A program made the translations under genes and the position numbers. Source: Procambarus clarkii (Eukaryota; Arthropoda; Malacostraca; Decapoda; Cambaridae). Taken from it: a DNA stretch of 64,000 bases. Below the pieces are notes generated by a model. It was not told the origin of the DNA, searched no databases, and saw nothing but the letters and a program-made list of their open reading frames with translations. The stretch lies in contig NC_091180.1 in assembly GCF_040958095.1 (NCBI RefSeq), positions 4,018,736-4,082,735 on the forward strand, given 5' to 3'. Of the stretch, positions 40,267 through 50,577 are shown one piece after another (position 1 is the first letter of the stretch; every line of letters begins with the position of its first letter).

Positions 40267-40440
40267 ACTAGATAAACACTAACCAACCATGATCTCGTAC
40301 AATCCACTACACACGCAACCCGCCCCCCCCCCCCCCAACTCCTTAAATCACTCTACCTAAGTCATTTAAAAATTAAAACAAATCAATTAATACACCAAAA
40401 ATACTAACTATAAATAAAGGAACCAAATTTGAGACATACA
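40267..40440. other. AT-rich spacer with a 14-C homopolymer
   Basis: No gene seen. The run of 14 C at about 40,323-40,336 is the only notable feature; the rest is AT-rich single-copy sequence. Confidence 0.65.
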
Positions 40441-40710
40441 GCGACTCCAGCGTGGTCTAGTCGGAAGAGAACGTGTTCTCATCTGGATAGATTGCGATCG
40501 AGCCTGTCGGAACGGATGTGTAACTGCAGGGCACAAATATTTGTGTGTCCCCTCCTGTAGCTGCCTCTGTTTCGACAGGTTCCCTGGATAGCTGGAATTG
40601 ACCTGGCCCTTGGAAAGTGGGGAAGGGGTGAAATCCGTTGGGCCCACGGTTGGACACCTTGGATCCATGAACCTAGGGCAGGTCTAATCACCTGGGATTC
40701 GAACCCACGG
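40441..40710 (+). mobile_element. Probable second tRNA-derived SINE or related repeat
   Basis: TGGTCTAGTCG at 40,453-40,463 fits the box A consensus exactly. A degenerate box B (GCGATCGAGCC, 40,494-40,504) follows at tRNA-like distance after a GTTCTCATCTGG arm. Downstream sequence is mixed-composition, GC-richer than the surroundings, and includes GGGATTCGAACCCACGG (40,692-40,708), itself box B-like on the other strand. Start, end and family are uncertain. Overlapping short minus-strand frames here show no recognisable protein. Confidence 0.45.
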
Positions 40711-40766
40711 TGGGAATAAGGGAGGAGATATGGGGAGGGAAGGGGGGTAAGGATGTTTCCTGGAAC

Positions 40767-41044
40767 CAAACCTCACATAAACACACACACCCTCACCCGA
40801 ACACTCACAAGGGCACTCACACTCACACACACCCATAGACTGTGATAAGGGAGACCATCTGAAGGGACACAGATGGCCTCTTGGACTCACAGGTATAACC
40901 GGACACACACGCACCCGGACAATCACAGGGGCACTCACACTCACAGGGACAAACACACACACATACACACATCCATAGATACAAACTGTGATAAGGCAGA
41001 CCATCTGAGGGGACGCAGATGGCCTCCTGGACCCACAGGTATAT
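40767..41044 (+). repeat. CA-rich imperfect tandem duplication (two ~130-145-bp copies)
   Basis: Two copies (about 40,767-40,898 and 40,899-41,044) each run from a CA/CACTCA-rich part (GGGCACTCACACTCACA) to an end containing CTGTGATAAGG, GACCATCTGA, CAGATGGCCTC and CACAGGTATA. Copies differ by substitutions and small indels. No coding evidence. Confidence 0.75.
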
Positions 41045-41223
<179 letters not shown>

Positions 41224-41257
41224 CCTATACTTGCATAAACCACAAGGGAAGATTAAC

Positions 41258-41362
41258 AATCTTTGGACAACACCCACCAGTGAGACTCGAACCCAGAAAG
41301 CACAACTACCTTCCAGTAGCTGCCATAACTAGTATGCTTTAACCCACTACACCATCAGACCC
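41258..41362 (-). mobile_element. tRNA-derived SINE head, left arm of palindrome
   Basis: Inverted copy of 41,651-41,755. Box B complement is AGACTCGAACC and box A complement is CCACTACACCA. The single difference from the right copy lies next to box A. Confidence 0.75.
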
Positions 41363-41650
41363 TACAAAAGAAGTTGAGAATTCGAGATATATATATCTCA
41401 AACATCTCCACTTCCCGAGGGCACCAGATGAGTGTGGGGTCAGTCTGCATTTTTCGTCAAGCCACTGTCAATGTGAGAGAACTCGTGTTCTCTCACATTG
41501 ACAGTGGAACAACTTATAAGCTGGACACGAGTTCTCTCACATTGACAGTGGCTTGACGAAAAATGCAGACTGACCCCACACTCATCTGGTGCCCTCGGGA
41601 AGTGGAGATGTTTGAGATATATATATCTCGAATTCTCAACTTCTTTTGTA

Positions 41651-42422
<772 letters not shown>

Positions 42423-42499
42423 CAGCGCCCGCCCAGCGCCCACCCAGCGCCCGCCCAGCGCCCGCCCAGCGCCCGCCCAGCGCCCGCCCAGCGCCCGCC
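42423..42499 (+). repeat. 11-bp minisatellite, seven units
   Basis: Seven tandem copies of CAGCGCCCGCC; the second has A for G (CAGCGCCCACC). The array ends immediately before the ATG of the decayed ORF at 42,501. A related CCGCC-rich stretch lies upstream at 42,380-42,420. Confidence 0.95.
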
Positions 42500-42500
42500 C

Positions 42501-43238
42501 ATGTCGCAGCTCTCAGCAGACAGCCAGGCTTCTCCAAGCCAAGATGAGTCATCAAGCAGGGCAGATGACAAGACGTGACAAGGCAGATGTCAGACGTGTG
42601 ACAAGGTATGCTATATCCGGTCGAGGGACGATAATGTGCGCATTCATTACCACAACCGAGCCAGGTGTTTGGGTTCTGGGCGCCCTCCCAGGGAGAACAC
42701 CAATCAACAGCTCACACCGCCCGTAAGGCAAAACACCTCCCAGACCTTCATTCCCACAGAAAATTTATTAGAAGCTATCAAAGCAACATCAGCCAGAACC
42801 TTGCAACACATCCCTAAAGCAGCCCGCCCCCATGCAGCAGCCAAATTATCTGCCCTCCTGAGGAAGGTCAACGACTCTCCTGGAACGACCCAAGCATGGC
42901 ACAACCTCCTAATGTTTGGCAACATATGTCTAGCCACCCCTGCAAGGAGAGACAAGACCTTAGCTGCCTCAGTCATCAAAGCTATAAATGATTTTCCCAG
43001 GGAGGACAACCAGGTGCGCCTTCCCACTCGCGCGAGAAACACCCACGGCAGGAAGAGCAACAGTGCCATATCCGAGACATCAAAAATCAGAACATCAGTC
43101 ACCAAGAAAATAGAAGGAAACACTATTGGGGCAATAAGAGTCATCACCAGTGAGGACTCAATTGCCGACAGAGATGCCGCAACAGCTCAAACCCTAAGGG
43201 AGAAACACCCACCCAGGGCTCCGCGTGAGGACGACTAG
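42501..43238 (+). pseudogene. Decayed retrotransposon-type ORF (N-terminal region), one in-frame stop
   Basis: Reading from ATG 42,501, an Ser/Asp-rich leader of 25 codons meets TGA at 42,576 (one transition from CGA, Arg). The same frame then runs open to TAG at 43,236, 245 codons in all. After the stop comes a Cys/His cluster (CQTCDKVC, later HYH and RARC), which suggests a zinc finger. About 30 residues on is a conserved-looking block with TLQHIPKAARPHAAAKL and LLMFGNICLATPAR. I recall similar IPKAAR...LLMF...P.R blocks upstream of reverse transcriptase in invertebrate non-LTR retrotransposon proteins (memory, unverified). No reverse transcriptase motif is present; the copy stops short of that region. 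A GTG-initiated read from 42,636 is only the part after the zinc-finger cysteines and has no proper start. A 147-codon antisense frame is a shadow. Confidence 0.5.
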
Positions 43239-43240
43239 GT

Positions 43241-43277
43241 TACCTAACCTAACCTAGGACCTAGGTTAGGTTAGGTA
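43241..43277. repeat. TTAGG/CCTAA palindrome
   Basis: Perfect 18-bp arms (43,241-43,258 and 43,260-43,277) around a single A. Each arm has about three CCTAA or TTAGG units plus CCTAGG at the centre. TTAGG is the usual arthropod telomere repeat, but three units per arm is far too few to call a telomere. Confidence 0.85.
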
Positions 43278-43479
43278 GGGTTGGTTAGGTTCGGTTATAC
43301 ATTTACGTTAATTTTAACTCCAATTAAAAAAAAATTACCTCATACATAATGAAATGGGTAACTTTATCATTTCATAAGAAAAAAATTAGCGACAATATAT
43401 TAATTCAGGAAAACTTGGCTTATTAGGCAAATCGGGCATTGCATAGTAGGCTGAGAAATGCGCTCTGGCTACTAGGTAC

Positions 43480-43482
<3 letters not shown>
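43278..43482 (+). mobile_element. Dispersed repeat end, decapod type
   Basis: Begins GGGTTGGTTAGGTTCGG and ends with TTGGCTTATTAGGCAAATC, GCATAGTAGGCTGAG and GGCTACTAGGTACGAC, then an (AT)n tail. I recall this module as common next to microsatellites in decapod genomes (memory only). Its first ~45 bp match 8,111-8,155 in the left TIR and the inverted stretch near 39,445-39,485 in the right TIR, so one family contributes to both places. Confidence 0.55.
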
Positions 43483-43575
<93 letters not shown>

Positions 43576-43702
43576 TTAATATTTATATATATATATTTTA
43601 TTTATATATATTTATATTATATTATATTATATTATATTATATATTTATATTATATTATATTATATTATATTATATATTTATATTATATTTATATATATAT
43701 AT

Positions 43703-43761
<59 letters not shown>

Positions 43762-43765
43762 TATA
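43483..43765. repeat. (AT)n and (ATATT)n low-complexity tract
   Basis: AT dinucleotides to about 43,571, then ATATT pentamers interrupted by ATATATTTAT, then AT again. It separates the dispersed repeat from the diverged A satellite. Confidence 0.95.
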
Positions 43766-46700
43766 AAGGCCAAATCACATATCATGATACTAAATGAAAG
43801 AGTATCGAAATATTGGTAAAAATGAATATATTTACGTAATATCAAACTACATGAAAAAAACGTGAAAAAAGTCATTATTATACCAAATTTGAGGATTTTA
43901 ACTTCGAAACATAGAGCGTATTTTTTAGACCCTAGAAATGACGTATAAAGATGTTGCTTCTAATACAAATGATAAAAATCAATGTGTTTTCATTAAAATT
44001 AACTAAAATGTTCCTGATTTTCGGTTTATATTACCGATGGAAGATATACACGTAAAACCGCTCTGATCAGGCTGAAACGTCGATATATGCAATAAAAACA
44101 GAACTTCTCCCCTTTTCAATATCTTAATAAAGGAAAAGGGGATGATAAACGTCAAAATATTATTAAATTCGATGATTTTTCGTACGAAACAAAATACAAG
44201 AAAACTTGCTTAAAATGCAATATTATGCGAAATTCTGTGATTTGAAAGCCAAATCACATATCGTGATATTACCTGAAACAGTATCGAAATATTTGTATAA
44301 ATGAATATATTTTCGTAATATCAAACTACATGAAAAACGCGAAAAAAGTAACTATTACACCAAATTTGAGGATTTTAACTTCGAATCATAAAGCAAGGTT
44401 TCGTATTATTTAGATCCAAGAAAAGACATATGACAATGTTGTTTCCAATACAAATGATAAAAATCAGTGTGTTTTCATTAGAATTAACTACAATGATCCT
44501 GATTTTCCATTCATATTACCGTTGGAAGATGTACACGTAAAACCGCTCTATTCCGGCTGAAACGTCGATATAAGCATAAAAAACCGAACTTCTCCCCTTT
44601 TGAATATCTTACTCAGGATTTTAACGAGAAACAAATAGTTGATTGAAAATTAAGTGTTTAAGGTTAATTTCTAATCAATTATGTGTTTGCATCATTTTTA
44701 TCGTATATTTAATGAATTAATAACAATAAACTGAAAATTCACAAAAACGTGGAAAAACCGCAAAATATTGCCAAATTCGATGATATTTTGTTTATATCAC
44801 ATAAAGGAAAAAGGGATGATAAACGTCAAAATATTGCTGAATTCGATGATTTTTAGTACGGAACAAAATGCAAGAAAACTTGCTCAAAATGCAATATTAT
44901 GCGAAAATCTGAAATTTGAAGGCCAAATCACATATCGTGATACTACATGAAATAGTATCGAAATATTGGTAAAAATGAATATATATACGTAATATCAAAC
45001 TACATGAAAAACGTGAAAAAAGTCATTATTATACCATATATGAAGATTTTAACTTCGAATCATAGAGCGATGTTTCGTATTTTTAGACCCTAGAAAAAAC
45101 GTATAAAGATGTTGCTTCTAATACAAATGATAAAAATCAATGTGTTTTCATTAAAATTAACTGAAATGTTCCTGATTTTCGGTTTATATTACAGATGGAA
45201 GATGTACACGTAAAACCGTTCTATTCCGGCTGAAACGGTCGATATATACAATAAAAACAGAACTTCTCCTCTTTTCAATATCTTACTCAGTATTTTAACG
45301 AGAAACAAATAGATGATTGAAAATAAAGTATTTAAGGTTATTTTCTGATCAATTATGTGTTTGCATAATTTTTATCGTTTATTTAATGAATTAATAACAA
45401 TAAACTGAAAATTCACAAAAACATGGAAAAACGGCAAAATATTGCCTAATTCGATGATATTTTATTAAAATCACATAAAGGAAAAGGGGATGATAAATGT
45501 CAAAATATTGCTAAATTCGATGATTTTTAGTACAATACAAAATGCAAGAAAATTTGCTTAAAAATGCAAAATTTGCGAAATTCTGAGATTTGAAGGCCAA
45601 ATCACATATCGTGAGAAAACATGAAGTAGTATCGAAATATTGGTAAAAACGAATATATTTACGTAAAATCACACTACATGAATAACGTCAAAAAAGTCAC
45701 TATATTACCATATTTGAGGATTTTAACTTACAATCATAAAGCGAGGTTTCGTATTATTTAGATCCAATAAAAGACATATGACAGTGTTGTTTTCCAATAC
45801 AAATGATAAAAATCAATGTGTTTTCATTAGAATTAACTAAAATGATCCTGATTTCTCGTTTATATTACAGATGGAAGATGTACACGTAAAACCACTTAAT
45901 TCCGGCTGAAACGACGATATATGCAATAAAAACAGAACTTCTCCCCTTTTAAATATCTTACTCAGTATTTTAACGAGAAACAAATAGATGATTGAAAATG
46001 AAGTGTTTAAGGTTAATTTCTAATCAATTATGTGTTTGCATAATTTTTATCGTATATATAATGAATTAATACCAATAAAACTGAAAATTCACAAAAACGT
46101 AAAATAACGGCAAAATATTGCCTAATTCCATGATATTTTGTTTAAATCACATAAAGGAAAAGGGGATGATAAACGTCAAAATATTGCTAAATTCGATGAT
46201 TTTTAGTACAAAACAAAATGCAAGAAACTTGCTTAAAAATGCAAAATTTGAGAAATTCTGAGATTTGAAGGACAAATCACATATCGTGAGAAAACATGAG
46301 TAGTATCGAAATATTGGTATAACGAATATATTTACGTAAAATCACACTACATGAAAAAACGTGAAATAGTCACTATATTACCATATTTGAGGATTTTAAC
46401 TTCAAATCATAGAGCGAGGATTCGTATTATTTAGATCCAAGAAAAGACATAACTAAAATGTTCCTGATTTTCGGTTTATATAACCGATGGAAGATGTACA
46501 CGTAAAAACCGTTCTAATCCGGCTGAAACGTCGATATATGCAATAAAAACAGAACTTCTCCCCTTTTCAATATCTTACTCAGAATTTTAACGAGAAACAA
46601 ATAGATAATTGAAAATGAAGTATTTAAGGTTATTTTCTGATCAATTATGTGTTTGCATCATTTTTATCGTATATTTAATGAATTAATAACAATAAACTGA

Positions 46701-47482
46701 AAATTCACAAAAAACGTGGAAAAACGGAAAATATTGACTAATTCGATGATATTTTGTTTAAATCACATATAGGAAAAGGGGATGATAAAGGTCAAAATAT
46801 TGCTAAATTCGATGATTTTTAGTACAAAACAAAATGCAAGAAAACTTGCTTAAAATGCAATATTATGCGAAAATATGAGATTTGAAGGCCAATCACATAT
46901 CGTGATACTGCATGAAATAGTATCGAAATATTGTAAAAATGAATATATTTACGTAATATGAAACTACATGAAAAACGTGAAAAAAGTCATTATTTTACCA
47001 AATTTGAGGATTTTAATTTCGAATCATAGAGCGACGTTTGTTATTTTTTAGACCCTAGAAAAGACGTATAAAGATGTTGCTTCTAATGATAAAAATCAAT
47101 GTGTTTTCATTAAAATTAACTAAAATGTTCCTGATTTTCGGTTTATACTACCGATGGAGATGTACACGTAAAACAGTTCTAATCCGGCTGAAACGTCGAT
47201 ATATGCAATAAAAACAGAACATCTCCCTTTTCAATATCTTACTCAGATATTTTAACGAGAAACAAATAGATGATTGAAAATTAGGTTTCAGGACATTTTC
47301 TGATCAATTATGTGTTTGCATCATTTTTATCGTATATTTAATGAATTAATAAAAAATATACTGAAAATTCTCAAAAACGTGGAAAAACGGATAAATATTG
47401 CCTAATTCGATGATATTTTGTTTATATCACAGAAAGGAAAAGGGGATGATAAACGTCAAAATATTGCTGATTGATGATTTTT
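43766..47482 (+). repeat. Diverged A satellite array (about 5.6 monomers)
   Basis: The same ~667-bp satellite as in the large structure, in + orientation. GCTGAAACG markers lie at 44,071, 44,556, 45,229, 45,905, 46,522 and 47,187. Irregular spacing reflects deletions (about 180 bp at 44,127; about 55 bp near 46,450). Monomers differ much more from each other than those at 31-38 kb, so this block looks old and unhomogenised. It ends inside a monomer (GCTGATTGATGATTTTTAG), joining the minisatellite at about 47,483. No gene. Confidence 0.95.
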
Positions 47483-47484
47483 AG

Positions 47485-48418
47485 ATGATGATGCTCAAGA
47501 GATGATGCAGGGGCTCAAGAGAGGGACGCAAAGGCTCAAGTGAGGGAAGCAGAGGCACAAGAGAGGGATGCAGAGGCTCTTGAGAGTGACGCAGAGGCTC
47601 AAGAGTGGGATGCAGAGGCTTAAGAGAGTGATGCAAAGGCTCAAGTGAGGGATGCAGTGGCTCATGAGAGGGATGCAGGAGTTCAAGAGAGTGATTCAGA
47701 AGCTCAGGAGAGGGATGCAGAAGCTCAAGTGAGGGATGAAGAGGCAGAAGAGAGGGATGCAGAGGCTCTTGAGAGTAATGCAGAGGCTCAAGAGAGGGAT
47801 GCAGAGGCTCAAGAGGGTGATGCAGAGGCTCTAGAGAGTGATGCAGAGGCTCAAGAGAGTGATACAGAGGCTCAAGAGAGGGATGAAGAAAACTGAAGAG
47901 AGTGATGCAGAGGCCTCAAGAGAGGTATAAAGAGGCTCAAGTGAGTGATGCAGAGGCTTAAGAGAGTGAGGCAGAGGCTTAGGAGAGGGATGGAGAGGCT
48001 CAAGAGAGTAATGCAGAGGGTTAAGAGGGTGATGCAGAGGCTCAAGAGAGTGATGCAGAGGCTTGAGAGAGGGATGCAGGGGCTCAAGAGAGTGATGCAG
48101 AGGCTCAAGAGAGTGATTCACAGGCTTAAGAGAATGATGCAGAGGCTTAAAAGAGTGATGCAGAGGCTTAAGAGAGTTATGCAGAGGCTCAATAGAGGGA
48201 TGCAGAGGCCCAAGAGATGGATGCAGAGGCTCAAGAGAGGGAAGCAGAGGCTTAAGTGAGGGATGCAGTGGCACAAGAGAAGGATGCAGAGGCACTTGAG
48301 AGTGATGCAGAGGCTCAAGAGAGGGATGCAGAGGCTTAGGAGAGTGATGCAATAGCTCAAGAGAGGGATGCAGATGCTCATGAGAGGGATGCAGGAGTTC
48401 AAGAGAGGGATGCAGAGG
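47485..48418 (+). repeat. 21-bp minisatellite, purine-rich orientation, right block
   Basis: Same family as 1-5,638. The variant order around 47,525-47,700 (AGTGAGGGAAGCAGAGG, then GGCACAAGAGAGG, then GCTCATGAGAGGGATG, then GGAGTTCAAGAG) follows that at 1,681-1,850, so the left and right arrays share an ancestor. It ends at an abrupt strand switch. Confidence 0.95.
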
Positions 48419-48901
48419 TGCATCACTCCCTTAAGCCTCTGCATCCCTCTCTTGAGCCTCTCCATCACTCTCAAGAGCCTCTGCATCTCTCTCATGAGCC
48501 TCTGCATCCCTCTCTTGGGACCTCTACATCCCTCACTTGAGCATCTGCATCCCTCTCTTAAGCCTCTGCATCACTCTCTTAAGCCTCTGCACCACTCTCT
48601 TAAGCATCTGAATCACTCTCCTGAGCCTTTGCATCACTCTCTTGAGCCCCTGCATCCCTCTCTCAAGCCTCTGCATCACTCTCTTGAGCCTCTGCATCAC
48701 TCTCTTGAGCCTTTGCATCACTCTCTTGAGCCTCTGCATCCCTCTTTTAAGCCTCTGCAACACTCACTTCAGCCTCTGCATCACTCTCTTAAGCCTCTGC
48801 ATCCCTCTCTTGAGCCTCTGCATCCCTCTCTAAAGCCTCTGCAACACTCTCTTCAGCCTCTGCATCACTCTCTTGAGCTTTGCCTCACTCTCTTCAGCAT
48901 C

Positions 48902-50426
48902 TGCATCACTCTCTTAAGCCTCTCCATCCCTTTTTTGAGCCTCTGCATCTCTTTCTTAAGCCTCTGCATCCCTTTCTTGAGCCTCTGCATCACTCTCTTG
49001 AACTCCTGCATCCCTCTCATGAGCCTCTGCATCCCTCTCTTGGGCCTCTGCTTCACTCTCTTGAGCCTCTACATCCCTCTCTTAAGCCTCTGCATCACTC
49101 TCGTAAGCCTCTGAATCAATCTTTTGAGCCTCTGCATCCCTCACTTGAGCCTCTGAATCACTCACTTGAACCTCTGCATCCCTCACTTGAGCCTCTGCAT
49201 CACTCTCTTGAGCCTCTGCATCCCTCTCTTGAGCCTCTGCATCATTCTCCTTAGCCTCTGCATCACTTTCTTCAGCCTCTTCATTACTCACATAAGCCTC
49301 TGCTTCCCTCTCTTGATCCTCTGCATCACTCTCTTGAGCCTCTGCATCATTCTCTTGAGCCTCTGCGTCCCTCTCTTATGCCTCTACATCATTCTCTTGA
49401 GCCTCTGCATCCCTCTCTTGAGCCTTTGCATAACTCTCTTAAGCCTCTGCATCACTCTCGTAAGTCTCTGAATCACTCTCTTGAGCCTCTGCATCCCTCT
49501 ATTGAGCCTCTGCATCACTCTCTTCAGCCTCTGCATCCCTCTCTTGAGCCTCTGCATCATTCTCCTAGGCCTCTGCATCACTCTCAATTGAGCCTCTGCA
49601 TCACTCTCTTGAGCCTCTACATCCCACTCTTGAGCCTCTGCATCACTCTCTTGAGCCTCGTCATCCCTCTCTTAAGCCTCTGCATCACTCTCTTGAGCCT
49701 CTGCATCACTCTCTTGAGCCTCTGCATCATTCTCCTAGGCCTCTGCATCACTCTCTTGAGCCTCTGCATCACTCTCTTGAACCTCTTCATCCCTCTCTTG
49801 AGCCTCTGCATCACTCTCTTGAGCCTCTGCATCACTCACTTGAGCCTCTGCATCACTCTCTTGATCCTCTGCATCACTCTCTTGAGCCTCTGCATCCATC
49901 TCTTAAGCCTCTGCATCACTCTCTTGAGCCTCTGCATCATTCTCTTGAGCCTCTGCATCACTTTCTTGAGCCTCTGCATCATTCTCTTGATCATCTGCAT
50001 CACTCTCGTAAGCCTCTGCATCACTCTTTTGAGCCTCTGCATAACTTTTTTTAGCCTCTGCATCACTCTCTTGAGCCTCTGCATCTCTCTCTTAAGCCTC
50101 TGCATCACTCTCTTCGGCCTCTGCATCACTCTCTTAAGCCTCTGCATCACTCTCTTCGGCCTCTGCATCACTCTCTTAAGCCTCTGCTTCACTTTCTTGA
50201 TCCTTTGCATCACTCTCTTGAGCCTCTGCATCACTCTCTTGAGCCTCTACATCACTCTCTTGAGCTTCTGCATCACTCTGTTAAGCCTCTGCATCACTCT
50301 CTTCCGCCTCTGCATCACTCTCCTAAGGCTCTGCATTCCTCTCTTGATCCTCTGCATCACTCTCGTAAGCCTCTGCATCACTCTCTTGAGCCCTACATTC
50401 CTCTCATGAGCCTCTGAATCCCTCTC
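48902..50426 (-). repeat. Minisatellite segmental duplication, copy 1 (offset 12,064 bp)
   Basis: Matches 60,966-62,490 base for base at a constant offset of 12,064 bp, with only a few substitutions (for example near 49,267, 49,281, 49,385 and 50,190) and no net indel. Both include the rare GCCTCTCCATCCCTTTTTTG and CATTCTCCTAGGCC variants. Confidence 0.85.
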
Positions 50427-50577
50427 TAGAGCCTCTGCATCACTCTCTTGAGCCTCTGCATCGCTCTCTTCATCCTCTGCATCCCTCTCATGAGCATCTG
50501 CATCACTCTCTTGGGCCCTGCATCCCTCTCTTGAACCTCTGCATCACTCTCTTGAGCCTCTGCATCACCCTTTTTAG

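Noticed and set aside
43241..43277. True telomere end
   Set aside because: Only about three units per arm in head-to-head arrangement, embedded between other repeats.
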